Positions 31,906-44,500 of a stretch of DNA of 64,000 nt are shown one piece after another. The notes under the pieces are model-generated. The model did not search any database, had not been told where the DNA came from, and worked only from the letters and a program-made list of their open reading frames with translations. A program made the position numbers and the translations under genes. Each line of letters starts with the position of its first letter. Position 1 is the stretch's first letter. Source of the stretch: Akebia trifoliata (Eukaryota > Streptophyta > Magnoliopsida > Ranunculales > Lardizabalaceae); NCBI GenBank assembly GCA_017979445.1, contig JADQWC010000447.1, positions 1 to 64,000 of the forward strand, in the 5' to 3' direction.

Positions 31906-33726
31906 GTGAATCAAAAGACAGAAAAGATCGGAAACCAAATGTGCATTCTTTATTTATAGCCTGCAGGACACATCCATGCAGATATTCACGATAACACACA
32001 ATAATACATAATAATAAATGAAATCCTTTTAGCAATTATCGACCATTTATAATCCTATAACACCATAACTTTAAGCTCCAAAGCATGATCTGCTTAATAT
32101 TTTTCCCCCCATTGTAAATCGGCCCCTGTATACTAGTCAATTTCTCAAATAAGCATATGAAGATCAATTTAGTTAAGGTGCCCTATTAGAGAAGTCATGA
32201 ACCACTAAACAAGGAAAATGCAACGTTATAATCAATGTTCAACACCATGAAAGATAAGTGATACAGGGTTGTCAAAAGTGTAAATGGTATATGATCATTT
32301 GCACAAATATAGAGAGAAGTTTACCGATTCACGCCCAGAATTTCTATCCAAGTAGGTTTAGTTACTGATATGTCTACTTCTCTTTCTTAAATGTGTGAGA
32401 TTGTGTCCAACTATCTGTGGCATAACCCAAAGATCGTATACTACAGTATGATCCATGTGTCTTGGTTACTCATCATCCCTAGAATGCTAAAACTCACACT
32501 GAGCTCGACAATAATTAAAAATTGGTGAGGTCAACAACTTTTTTTTCTTAAAGTGTCGAAACTAGACAATAAAAATTGAACTCAAAAATAAAATTTGTCA
32601 AACTCAACATGGTAAAACCCACCCATTTTTTTTGTTTTCTCAAGTTTTTCCAACTAAAATGCATGGAAAGATCAACTTAAAACTTGACATAATGATTTTT
32701 GTAGATGATTTCAAACCAAAATAACCATCCTTGATAGAATTTCATGCAAAAAACAAACCAAAACAATTGAAAAACCCTGGCTTTATTTTGGTTATAAATC
32801 GTTGGAAAAAAAAAATACTTCTAAAAGTGCAAAATGAGAAGTATATCATTTTCATTCATCATTCATGATAAAAAAAATCGTTGGAAATGATTGGAATCGC
32901 TATTGGAAAACCCAATTATGAAGAAGATGAAAAAAGGATAATTTCGGTATTTCAAAAATATTATAACCTAAGATGAGGTTGAGGGACCATTAAGAAAAGA
33001 AAGTTTTACTAAATGGACTAATAAGAGAAGCCTAAAACTTAAGGACTAATTAGAAAGAAAACCTTCCGTTAGGATCATTAAGTAATTTTTCCTTCACTTT
33101 AAGATTCCACGGAATCTGGCTATGGCACTTAATTATGCATTTTGAACAAGAGTAATATTAAGCCAATCTGATGGTGACACGTTACTTTACCACTGGTTGG
33201 AAAATTACCTCCCACATATTTATATACTGAGAGCTTCAATTATCACACAAAATTTTACTTATAACACACCAATCTTGTATGTGGACAATGGTTTGATTCA
33301 TTGGTGTGTTGTAAGTAAAAGTTAGTGTGCCAATAGAATATATATAATTATTTTAAACTATTAATGAAAACTTTAACACATTATTATTTGACTCATCAGA
33401 GTTGACTCGTGACTTGTTGACTTAATTTGACTGGACTGAGATTTGCATATGTAATCAACACTATAAAGTCCTTCCACTTGAAGTTAGAGGGAAGGAGATG
33501 TGGATCCAAATACCGCGTTAATTAAAATTTAAAAAAAAAAAAAACCAGCAAAATCATAAAAAAGAACACAAAGAATCAAGTACAGAACCAAAATATATTT
33601 AAAGAAAAATAGAAAAATCTCTACAAACCTTATGAAACAAATACAAAGAATCAACATCTTATTTTCTCCAAAATTTAAGAATTAAAATAGAAAACAGTAT
33701 ATTATAGTACATAAAGAATCAAACCA
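31906..33726. other. Intergenic stretch 3' of the MADS-box gene
   Basis: No gene seen. 33226-33345 holds a diverged relative of the hairpin family at 9643 (CACACCAAT and GTAAGTAAAAGTTAGTGT words). The remainder is AT-rich with homopolymer runs. Polyadenylation of the MADS gene probably lies in 33530-33720. Confidence 0.45.
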
Positions 33727-34371
33727 TCAAAGTGATGGAAATTCGATGAGCAAAGGATCTTCTTCTTCTTCTTCTTCTTCAACAGCAACAGGCCACTCAA
33801 CATCATCATCACAGATAATCTCTTTTAAAAAAGCCTCCATCTCTTCATCATCACCGCAATTTGGATCAACAATCCTCCTCAAGGATTCTTCCTCAAGCTT
33901 TTGTTTCTGATCAAGCCGATTCAATACGTTCTCTCTAAGTTCACTCAACTTTTTATCCAAAACCTCAAGTTTCTCCAGAGAATTAATCTCTTCAACCTGT
34001 ATCTTTTCCCACCAAAACCTAGTCCTCTCTTCCTCCATCTTCCTCAGATTTAACTCCAAATCCCTAATTTGATCAAAAACTACCGATTGATCTTCTGATC
34101 TGTTGTGGTTAGAATCAGAATCAGAGACTGTTGAATTGGAATTGGAATTAGATCCTCCATTGTAGTAACGGTTGATAACGGAATCGACAGAAGAGTGACC
34201 GAAGCAGAAGGGTTTTCCAGCGGGTGAGAAGACGATAACGGCAATCTGTGCGTCAGAAAGACGGCAAAACTCAGCAGCTTTTCCGAAAAGCCCTTTTCTT
34301 CTCTTGGAGAAAGTTACCTGTAATTTGCTTTGGCTTTCAATCTTCTCTATTTCAATCTTTCTCTTTCCCAT
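33727..34371 (-). CDS. Type I (M-alpha) MADS-box transcription factor, AGL62/AGL28-like
   Basis: Intronless 214-codon gene. The MADS domain is at residues 1-60: MGKRKIEIEKIESQSKLQVT, then FSKRRKGLFGKAAEFC and IAVIVFSPAGKPFCFGHSSV. The KIEIEKI start, the FSP.GK.F.FGH.SV ending and the lack of introns and a K domain are hallmarks of the M-alpha subgroup, whose members act in female gametophyte and endosperm development. A serine/asparagine-rich linker (about 72-92) is followed by a predicted coiled coil (about 100-165, for dimerisation). The C terminus is acidic, with a run of eight Glu before DPLLIEFPSL. The frame is fully open. The gene lies between the two duplication copies but is not itself duplicated. 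Which AGL it is orthologous to cannot be decided by eye. Confidence 0.93.
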   Translation of the reverse strand: MGKRKIEIEKIESQSKLQVTFSKRRKGLFGKAAEFCRLSDAQIAVIVFSPAGKPFCFGHSSVDSVINRYYNGGSNSNSNSTVSDSDSNHNRSEDQSVVFDQIRDLELNLRKMEEERTRFWWEKIQVEEINSLEKLEVLDKKLSELRENVLNRLDQKQKLEEESLRRIVDPNCGDDEEMEAFLKEIICDDDVEWPVAVEEEEEEEDPLLIEFPSL

Positions 34372-34510
34372 TATGTCCCACGATGCTTCAGATCGAAACT
34401 TTATTCAGTTTTGGAGAACAAAACTCAGTCAGTCAGTCAGGAAGGAAGAAGACGACGGTTATGGAGCTCGCACAAGTCGAGAAAATGGGTTTTACCGAGA
34501 GAGAGAGAGA

Positions 34511-34520
34511 GTTTATATGT
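34511..34520 (-). promoter_or_regulatory. TATA box and GA/CT-rich leader of the MADS gene
   Basis: The minus strand reads ACATATAAAC about 140 bp upstream of the ATG, followed directly by a CT run (CTCTCTCTCTCTC, 34497-34510). Such runs are bound by plant BPC/GAGA-type factors that often regulate MADS genes. That regulatory role is inferred. Confidence 0.45.
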
Positions 34521-34734
34521 ATCTGATGCTCGTTGGAGAAGACGACGACGGTTATGGAGCTCACAGCCTCGCACAGCCGAAACCCTCCATTACCGTTTAC
34601 TTCGACTGCTTCTGCGCGTTTTAGGTTTGAGGTTGAGAGAAAATAAAAGTTTTGCAAGTTAAGTTTTGTTATATAACAGGTATACACAGTCCCATATATA
34701 TACATGTATTAAAGTTTTGTTGTAAAACATGAAT

Positions 34735-34918
34735 ATATAATATATATATTATATTAGAGCGGATATTATCGAATCGGATTTCGCAACATCCGAATTCATA
34801 TTCGAAACTCATTCGAATATTAAAATAACATTCGAATCCGAATTCGATATTCGAAAATTCGGATAATATCCGATTTTTTGAATTCAAATTCGGATTTCGA
34901 CTATCCATTGACACCCTA
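34735..34918. repeat. Fragment of the CTATCCATTGACACCC element family
   Basis: The right end ACTATCCATTGACACCCTA and the internal words GGATAATATCCGATTTTTTG and CGAATTCGATATTCG match the element at 9106-9602. The left end is not clear, so this is a shorter or truncated copy. Confidence 0.5.
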
Positions 34919-35406
34919 GCTGCATCTGCTCCTTCTGAAGAAATAAAAAATAAAAAAATAACCCAGAGTAGTGATAATATGGCTCGCGAGTGGTATACTC
35001 AATCAACTTCATGATATGACAAGTTCGTAGATCTGAAGGCCTTGGGATACATTTTGCACTTTCCCTCAAAAGTGTATCCCGAGGCATACATATCTACTGT
35101 TATCAAATTTTCCACGTCATGTAATCGATTGAGTATGCAAACTGGTGAGTCATATTATCAAGACTCAAAAAAAAAAAATTTGCTCACAAAATTTGGTTGA
35201 TAGTGCTCACAGAATCTGTGATCGACCAATCACATGTGACCGCTTGTATCAATTAAAATTTCAATTTACGAAACTATCCTTGTTAGGCTTGACGTGGCAC
35301 ACACTTGACGCAAAACTCTCTCTGATCAAACATTTACGCGTTAACAGAAACAGAGTAACAAAGTTTGATCTACAACAAAACAAGAAGAACATGATCTGTT
35401 GCTCAC

Positions 35407-35870
35407 CTGATGAAAGACGAGATTCTTGCCAAGATCACCAAAAAGCTCTACAACTCTCTTAATGGCGATTTCAGAGGAGTTATCGCGATTATCGATGATA
35501 ACGACCAAGGGCGGAGTTAGGATTTAACTCATGTGAGGGCAATGTAAGAGTAGAAGTTTTTTTGTGAGGGAAACAAAGATTGTAATTTTTTTTGTGGGGG
35601 CAACATAACAATGGGAACTGTTTTGTGGGGGCAACTAAGAGTGTAAAATAAATTGGGAGAGCAATAGTTCATTATTCACCATTATTATCTATTATAATAG
35701 TTCATTACTCCAAAAGAAGGTTTGAAAATTCTTATTGGGGAAAGTGCCCCCATTGCCCCCACTCTAAATCCGTCCCTGATAACGACCTTGAATCCTCCCG
35801 ACAAAATCTGGATAACTGTGTGGCTTCCAATGTATCCTACTCCGCCTATAACTAATATATTCTTCGCCAT
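35407..35870 (-). pseudogene. Duplicated epimerase exon 1, split by a transposon
   Basis: The ATG (35870) and GT donor after 35407 match exon 1 of the functional gene, and the TATA box (35921-35930) is kept. The reading frame begins [20 protein letters not shown], with substitutions in the NAD-binding motif. It then runs into a 272-bp insertion and an unrelated tail. No other epimerase exons follow on this side. The promoter could still make a short transcript. Confidence 0.92.
35507..35778. mobile_element. AGGGCGGA-type non-autonomous element inside the pseudo-exon
   Basis: The 272-bp insertion starts AAGGGCGGAGTTAGGATTT and ends AAATCCGTCCCTG. A perfect 9-bp target-site duplication ATAACGACC flanks it (35498-35506 and 35779-35787), and the empty site is visible in copy A. 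The 9-bp duplication suits a Mutator-like element. Internal words are TTGTGAGGG, TTGTGGGGGCAAC and GTGCCCCCATTGCCCCCA. It inserted after the segmental duplication. Confidence 0.88.
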
Positions 35871-36255
35871 CGCAAGATCTGGAGATCTACGAAGGGAGGG
35901 TGGGTTGGTGGTGTTGGGCACCTATATAGGGCAAAGTTCACATGTGGTAACAATCTAAAATAAATATTCTTCCGTGTTGTTAGAAAATTGACACATGTCG
36001 AGTCATCCTTTGCTGTCGGATCTTAAGTCAACACACCAGTTAATGGAATTAAATATGACACCATAATTTGTAGTACTTGGTAGTATACGTGGAGACAACT
36101 CGATTGAATTGGACTTCCAGTGTTTTCAAACCCTAGATTTGTTTGGTAAAACTCCTAGAGAGGTCCTCTATTCAACGATTGAACTCGTAAATTCCTGAAA
36201 AATGTTTGGCACAATGTTTGACTTTCTTTAATGCCTCTGAATATATATATAGGGC

Positions 36256-36608
36256 CCCGTTCAGCACCAAACATTTTGGCCAACATTTTAGCCAATCATT
36301 TTTATCTTACATGGGTTAGAAGTTTTGGAATGGGCTGATTTGTTGTGAGGATGATCTCTATGGTGAGGAGATCATCCTCACCAAAAATCAGCCCATTCCA
36401 AAACTTCTACTCCCATGTTTACAAGTTGAAAAATCGTAGACCGTCCATTTTTTGTAAATCATTTTTGATGGGGTTAGAAGTTATGGAATGTGTTGATTTT
36501 TGGTGATGATGATCTCCTCACCGTAGAGATCATCCTCACCAAAACTCAGCCCATTCCAAAACTTCTAACCAATGTTTTGCAAAAATGTTCGGTGCTGAAC
36601 ATTTCCCA
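36256..36608. repeat. Foldback family, member 5 (double hairpin)
   Basis: Ends CGTTCAGCACCAAACATTTT and GTTCGGTGCTGAAC. Two hairpins have GGCTGATTTGTTGTGAGGAT and GTTGATTTTTGGTGATGATG cores, and the spacer AAATCGTAGACCGTCCATTT is identical to member 3. TATATA tracts lie on both sides. Confidence 0.78.
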
Positions 36609-36791
36609 CATATATATAGATATATATATATATATATATATAATATTTTCGTGAAAAAACAAATCAAGATTAATATTTATTTAAAAATATTAAAAATTAT
36701 TATCTAAATGTTTATGATATATTACAATTTGACTCATACAAATCAACCTATGCATAAGAATCAAATTGCTCGATTGAAAAAGTCACGATTA

Positions 36792-36855
<64 letters not shown>
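36609..36855. repeat. TA microsatellites flanking foldback member 5
   Basis: TA runs at 36609-36643 and 36797-36845, the latter followed by a T run. The second interrupts sequence that is continuous in copy A (at about 23207), so it expanded or inserted after duplication. Confidence 0.8.
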
Positions 36856-36863
<8 letters not shown>

Positions 36864-37290
36864 CCTTCATTGACTTAATCAAGACTTTCACAAACTTTGC
36901 GATTAAACTGAAATATGATATCAATGCACGAGTAGAAGAATATGACCTAAATGAATTTATGGTGAATATTTTATGATAAAACATAAGATAATTAGGATCA
37001 AAATGAGGAAGATATTGATTGGCTAATGAATCTTGATGGGGATTCATGTGGGGGGTGCATGGATGATATAAATATAGGATTTGGTGATTAATTATTGTAG
37101 ATTAATATGAGTTTTGATGATATAATACGAGAACACCACTTTGTAGAAATAATTACACAACCACAACCCTAGTTTGATTTTATTGAAATTTTCTGTCAAT
37201 GACTTATTCCCAAATCCTGCCTGGGAACGCATCTGCACATTTGAAGAGCATTTCTCATTTCAAATTAGCATTTGGTACCAAATTTTAGAA

Positions 37291-37471
37291 CTCGGGTGGA
37301 GCCTGGATTTAGCTCTCGTGGGGGCAACCAATAGAAGAAGAAAAAAAAATTGTGGGGGCAATAGCAACGGATTTTCTTACCTGTCGTTGTTTATGTTGCA
37401 ATAACTCGGGTATCCTCATAGACTTCGAAAATTCTTGTGGGGGGCAAGTGCCCCCAATCTAAATCCGCCTG
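37291..37471. repeat. AGGGCGGA-type element, copy B ortholog
   Basis: Same element and site as 24050-24225, with ends GGGTGGAGCCTGGATTTAG and CTAAATCCGCCTG. The interior retains GGGGGGCAAGTGCCCCCAA. It shows the insertion is older than the segmental duplication. Confidence 0.7.
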
Positions 37472-37674
37472 TTGAGAAGCGCTTCCCACCAAACACATAA
37501 GCCAGAAAATGGGCACATTTCATCACAAGATTTCCGAATGATAATACTCTTGTTTTTTCAATTAATGAATAAAATACCCTCCATAAATAAGATCATTATT
37601 TTGCTTAGAAAACATCATCAAAGCTGAATTTGTAAACAATGAGTGATACATGAGGGGATTGACTTGAACCAACA

Positions 37675-37771
37675 CGGGCTTAGACCCATGGCTCAGTTGG
37701 TTGACATATTGAAGCTCAACTTTGAGGTCAGGGGTTTAAGTCCAGCTTACCCATCAAAAAAAAAAAAAAAA
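37675..37771 (+). mobile_element. tRNA-derived SINE, copy B ortholog
   Basis: A box TGGCTCAGTTGG and B box GGTTTAAGTCC are identical to copy A, with a longer A tail. It is flanked by the direct repeat ACTTGAACCAACA (37662-37674 and 37772-37784). Confidence 0.85.
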
Positions 37772-38517
37772 ACTTGAACCAACATCATTTACATAAAAGG
37801 ATTGGGACCGGCACCTCTCTTTGTGATCTGAGGCAAGATGACTTGAACATCACTCGCTAAGATTGCCCGGTCACTTGTGTCCAATGCTTCAATGGAAGCC
37901 ATCAGAGCAGTCCCAACCCACAACAGCAATGGTGTCTACATTTCAATAAAGCCCTCACCCTTGTCCATGAGTGTACACGATAAAAATTCCTTCCTAGCGT
38001 ATGATGCCCATTGATGATCATATTCTCTATCCATCTTCCATCAACTATCAATTAGAAATTTTTGGAGGATTGCCATCCAACAGGTCAAACCAATGCAATC
38101 TCCTGAGCATAGATCGAGATAGTGAGAGTAGATATGAATTCACACTACAATTAACAAATGACATGGCTTCAGACAGAATTGAATGGAGGAACAAAATTCA
38201 TTCAACTGACTCCAAATTTTTGGCATAGAGCTGTGATGATGATGACCAAGGCAATCTCTTAGGAGAAATTAATTAATACACTATTAATCATAGGGTCTTG
38301 TTAACGGCACACGTTAAAATGCAATAAATACACTTTGGAAATTGGATTTTGTACTGAAAATGTCCTTAAAAAATATTTTTTTACCAAAATACCCTCAGAT
38401 GCTTATTCCCAAGGTGTATTTATTGCACTTTAACGTGTGCCCTAAAAAAACCCTTAAATATATCTGTGGGAAAGATGCAATGATAAAACTTGGGCCAAGT
38501 ACAATACCATGACATGC

Positions 38518-41500
38518 CTAGATCTGTTCGGTAGGCACAGGCTCAGAACTGAGAAGTCTTTCGACCTCATCATTCGCCTCAGCTTGCATCCTCCATCGCT
38601 ACATAAATAGAAAAGCATTACAAAAACAAAATCAATGATTACTAATTAAAATAAGTTACATTGAGAGCTCAATGCACATATCAAGAAAATAACTTTTGTG
38701 AGCTCAATGCATGCATCAAGAAAGAACTTGACATAGTAAAGCTTAAATAACAGATAGAAATTTTTTTTTTTTAAATGCTTGGGGTCAAAATTGTCATTCT
38801 GAAGCTCAAGTTTTTCAGTTTGAGACTGTTTACTTGTTTAGTAATAGTTAAGTTCGTCATAATTAAGTGACCTTTCATTGGTGCTCTAGCCATGTCCGAG
38901 GCACCTAATCTCAGATCCGACCGGACTCAACGAGTTTTATAACAATAATTAAAAGTGGAGACCATGCCTGTTCAAGGTTCTCAAGCTCCATGATTTGTTC
39001 TATCTGTTTTGCAATATTTTCCTGCACATAACATTATGATTACTGAATTAGAAAGGAAAAAAAAAAAACACATGAAAAACTGTTTATGGATATGATTTTC
39101 TGGTACAGACCACATTGCTCAGTGCTTCGGCAGCAAGAACATCGGAATCCAATTCCACTTCAATTTCAATCATCGAAGAAATCTGACAAACCAATGGCAC
39201 CATTTCATCAACATAATGGAAAAAGATACTGTATGAAACAAGTGTTTTCTCTCCTTGAAAACTTACTCTTGCATAGCTGTCGATCAATTCAATACGTGCC
39301 ATGAGGGAACTTTCCAAACTTTCACGAACCCTTTTGACTCTACTTCTCCGAGCACTGGAGAGAAAAAAAAAAGTGGACCCTTAATAAGGAGACTTCCACA
39401 AAGAGACCTTAAGAACCAATCCATTTTATGTTACGAGTATAATTTGATTAAGTAATAATGGTTCAAAATCTAATCAACCACAATGACGTCAAAACAAAGT
39501 ACAAGATACGTTCAGATGATTTCACCGATAAGAAGGTTCTCCCACAGCTAAAATTTTGTTCTCCAGTTGGCACATTCGAGCCAACATCCAGACCTGTACA
39601 AAGTATATATCAAACTTTACTCTGGAATCTCATGGCCATTTAGGTAAATCTCACTAAATATAGCCATATATTTATTCTATAGCTTACAATTTCAAGATTT
39701 CCAACACAATTAAAATGACACATGCTTTAACCATCCCATTTATCGCACACGTGTGATGATTAGAAAAATTACAGAAAATGAACCTGTTTTTCGAGGCACA
39801 TCCCACACACAAGAACCACCAGACAAAGGGAGGATGGGAAAAGTTACAAGGCTAAATAGTCAACTCATTCTCAACTGATTTTCAAGGGTCCGTGTGTACA
39901 ATTCCACATAGCTCAGTGACATCCAGGTCCCCACATAATTTTAAGTGCATCAACTAAATTTTCCTTGGAAAGTTTTAGATCAACTTTGAAAAAGATATTT
40001 GATAGACTGCACATAATAAGGATTCTATGAAAATATACCTCTTCTTCTGCAGCTTTTCTTAGGTCTTTAATACGGGTTTGAAGCAGATCATACTGAGATA
40101 AAAGTTGCTGCTTGATAGCTACCACATCCACCATCCTTTGAGGAAGCTGAACCCATGATGAAAAAATTAAAATAGAATATGAATATTCACTTTATTGTGG
40201 CTAGCTCCATGTGAACTTCAACCAGGATATAAAATCAAAATTGGAAATTTCGGAAAAGATATCCTTGAAGTTTCCATAGATTTCCATGAAAACCCTAAAA
40301 AAAAACTACATTAGAAAATGAGTCGAGTGATTTCACCAATTTAACCATGGAAGTTGATCTCGTCAATCAGAAAAATAAAATAAAATAACACCATGGTAAA
40401 TATATTTAACCAGTTTTCTGACTTATGATTGAAGTTAAAAGCAATGGATTAGATGGTGAGACAGCAAAATCTATTTATTACCCTTTATATTACTTTGTGA
40501 TGTGGGACGCAAATCAACCCAACAGTCATGAGTTTCAATGGAAATTTTATAATTATTTAAGTTACAGCTTGTACGGATCTAGATTTTCTTTTTTTCACTT
40601 ATATTTTATGGGGATTAGTTTTAGATTAGTTATTTTATTTTTAGTTTCATGTCTAGGTCGCTAGGAATAGTAATTCAATGCTAGAGAAGAGATCAGAACT
40701 CAACATACACGGTTTAGCTGTGGCAACACTACACTGTTTAAGGTAGTCCCAAGAGCAACAGATGCAATAGCGGCGATGGAAATAAACTGGGGCAAGCTGG
40801 GATCAATAATCCCTGAGGCAGCATCTCCAGTAGCCAGCACAGCAAGAATAGGAAAGAGGACGGAGGGGTTACGTAAGGACATTCTTTCATTCTTTACAGG
40901 TGCTCTTAATAACTGGGATTCCCGGCCATCGGTATGGTTAGTCAGACACATGGGCTCTCCTGGATTGAACCCAGGAGCTTTTGAATTAAAACGAAACGGC
41001 CCCACTTCACGATAGACATTTGATGGAGCTGCTAGAGAAATGGTTACTCTCTCACCTTCTCGTGCAGGAAGTTCAACTGTTTTAGTAGCAAACCTGTATG
41101 TACGAGCAGTTCCAGTTGGACTTTGGACCTGAAAAAAATAATATCGTAAAGGATTGATGACCAAAGATAAATATCAGATTTATCAAAAAAAACTCAAGAA
41201 TAATGTCTAGAGTTCAAAGAACTATTAGATCAAGTAAATTCTGATGTCCAATCCTGTATAATAGGGAAATTTATCCAAACCAAAGACCTAGATTCTTAAA
41301 TGGATTAGATACCAACAATTTAAAGGCAAATTAGGAATATAGAACAACCAAAAACATAAATTGATTAACAATTAGGAACACGGCTAAGTCCAAGTTCTTG
41401 ATACCAAGCCAGAGCCCATGATCAAGACTCCAGGCCTGCTCCTTCTCAATGGCCATGGACATCTTCAATGTCTCTTTTTCTTAATGGGAAAGCACTCTTT

Positions 41501-44500
41501 AAAAGAACTTCACCCTCCTGTTTTGTACAGTTTTTGAGTTATTGTAAAAGGCAAACAAAGGCCATTTGAACAGGCTCATGCCAGACATTTGAAGAATTAA
41601 TGTCGAAAAGAAGCTTATGCTCCCATTTTGTGTTGGATCCCAACATGGGGTCAGTAACCTTGAGATGAAAGTCTATTTGGAGAGTGGAGATCACCACCAA
41701 TCATTGACAAGTAGAGAGATAGGTAAAACAACATTGTATTCATCTTTAATGGCGAACCAATCTACATCGAATAGATAATTGGAGTTGGTTGCCCCATCTT
41801 TGATGATGATTCCATTTGAAGATGAAAGTGAGATCAAGGAGCTTCTTAATTTTGAATAAGTTAGAAAGGATGGGACTTTGGTTGATAATGAAGATGGTGT
41901 CTTAACATGATGCCTAGCAAGGATTGGAAAGACTGTCGATGTAAATTTTTGTTATTGGCATGAATTAAATGGAGACAGATAGGATAACCTAATCATGGCA
42001 TTGAACGGTGAAGCAAGAAGCCAAGGTCTAAGAGAAAGCTATATCATCACTACCATAAAAAATGCAGGCAAAGGAGAAGATAGGATGGCAACGAGTTCAA
42101 AGATGAGTTTTCACCAACCTGGTGAGAATCGATGTTGGATAGAAGCCATAACTCAGCCAAACTGAGATCCCACTAAAATGGCCTAAGTGTGAGATCCCTA
42201 TTTCCAGATGAGTACGGTATGAGGTTCTTCATCAGGGATGTTGGATAGAAGCCATAACTGAGGTCCCACTAAAATGGTTTAAGTGTGAGATCCCTATTCT
42301 CAGATGAATACAGTGTGAGGTTCTACATCAAGGCCTGAGCCAATCTGTAGCCAAGGCCCATCGCCTTCACCAGTCGCACTGAGCAAGTTTTGGCTAGAAC
42401 TTTGCCCTCTTTACCTCTATGATATTTTATTTTACAAGGGAATGCAAACTAAATCCATTTAGAAAACTAAATCCATCTAGGAAACTCAATCCATACTTTT
42501 GAAGAATGATGATAAATTTGTGCACATCTTTTGGGTTTTCGAGTTGGTCGTGAGGATCCATAATGCTTGAAGCCCAGCCACATATCAACGCTCTCTGCAG
42601 TGTTTCAGTACATGACTCTGTCAACTTCTCCTGTACTACTCTTTTGTGTTGGTAATTGGGACACAATCCTAGAATCAATAAATCCTAGGTTGTCCAACAT
42701 CAGTTGGGTACCTAACTCCTCCCATTTTTGTTTTTTAATCTCATGCATGTGGAATATGTTCACTAAAAGTAGTTGATGCATACTATGGTAAATGTGCATA
42801 TCATAATTGTTGTGGCAAAATGACTGGTAAATGTATGACATAGCAGCCAACATTTTGAACAAATTTAATATCAAGGAAATGCGTACCACAATAGAGTGAA
42901 CAGCAGCAGGGATGCTCTGCTTCATGACTTGCAAGAATCTCAGACCCCTTTCCCATGCTGGAATATCCATGCTGCGTTCGGCAGGAGGAGATCCTTAGAA
43001 AAGGTGAATATCCCAGGATCAACACCATACACATACATTTTACGTCTGAAGACACGTAAGTGATAAAGAAAATTTTAAAAGGACAATGAATCAGAAGCAA
43101 TGAAAAAAATCCAATATCTTGAAAAATATCCCAACACGTAAGTGATAAAGAAAATTTTGAAAGGCAATGAATTAGAAGCAAAATATATATATATCCAATA
43201 TCTTGAAAAAATATCCCACTAAATGGCCTCACAAGTTTCGACACTGTGGATTCCATATCTGAACTAGCAGTTTAAACCACCAAAGGCCATCATATAGTTT
43301 GCTTAAAAGCTACCAAACTGAGCCTTTTAAAAGAACAATGACATGTAAATTGCACCATCATAAAAATGATCAAACCCTATCAGGCGAAAAAAGATTTTCT
43401 AAGTAAACTAACAGTAATGAATTACTTCAATAGAGGGCTATACAGGTGGCATGGTGATAACACTTTCATTGATAAAGTACATAACACAACTCCATCAGGA
43501 TAAAATTTATAATATGATAAATCACTTAACCAAAGTGAGATAACAACAAAAATGTAAATCTATGGTAGATGGCAGACCTGATTTCTTCTGACTCGATACT
43601 AACTATATCCCCAGAAACAAGCTCATACTGGTAGCGACACTTGGAACAGGATGCAATCTGCAGGAATGGATGCATTAATAAGTCAATAACAAGTACAGGG
43701 AGTAAACTATGTGAAGTTTTAACCAAGAAGTACTTTCAATTAACCCCCCACCCCCAAGAAAATTAAAAAAGCTAGAAGTACTTTTAAAGCTAACGCGTTA
43801 TTGGAAATTGCGTCAAAAGCTAAGTGGGACTACAAGCACTTGACAGTAATGATGGGACTCAGCCAGGAGAACCAGCAGCTGCATCAAAGATTACATAGAC
43901 CTCAGTTTGAGAAACTCCAGCCTACATATTGCAAAACCTATCAAATTAATAGGCAAATTCTTGCCTTGGTAAAAACTCACCAGATAATTCGGTGAAAATA
44001 CCAAAGAGAATAAAAAAATAAAAATAAAAAGAGAGATTTACCCGGCAGCCTATCAGTTGCAATTTTATTACAAAACTTCCTTCCTTTATCAAGTTTGTTA
44101 CCGAACAAAACTTACTTTATGAATCAGGCTAACATGAATATCTTAGTAAGATTTCAAATCTTACTACGTGTTGTTGGGCCCACATGGATTATCAAATTGG
44201 CAGTCCAACTCTACAGCTTTCTAGATTTCATGGAAAAACTCGGATTAAAGAAAAAAATTCAAAAAAATATTCCTTTTGAGCTTGACCAAAGGTGTTGAAA
44301 ATGAATGGCTACCGAACTCCCAAATTTAAAACTAAAATTCAACTATGAAAATCAACTTTTCTTCGAATTTTTTTTTAAAAGTTCTTAGAATTTTGTCCTT
44401 TATAACCATGTGTGATCAGATCACGTTTTTCAATGCCACAAATTGATGTGGTTAGGATCCACTACAATGTATGTCAAGTAACAAATTAACCACATCAAGT

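Larger units (their letters stand above)
35342..43370. repeat. Segmental duplication, copy B
   Basis: Direct repeat of 20526-27959, offset about 14.8 kb at its left end. It begins at the AACAGAAACAGAGTAACAAA word inside what was epimerase intron 1 and ends at CACCATCATAAAAATGAT inside intron 4 of the 586-aa gene. In this copy the downstream gene is intact and the epimerase exon is broken by an insertion. Confidence 0.9.

Noticed and set aside
34248..34662. Overlapping plus-strand ORFs opposite the MADS start
   Set aside because: They are antisense shadows of the MADS coding region and its GA-rich leader, without conserved domains.
36793..37047. ORF with a long Ile-Tyr repeat, and a similar one at 61226-61525
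   Set aside because: The repeat is only translation of TA microsatellites.
42801..43256. 151-codon minus-strand ORF overlapping exon 5
   Set aside because: It reads another frame of the true exon and its introns; the exon phase is fixed by exons 4 and 6.
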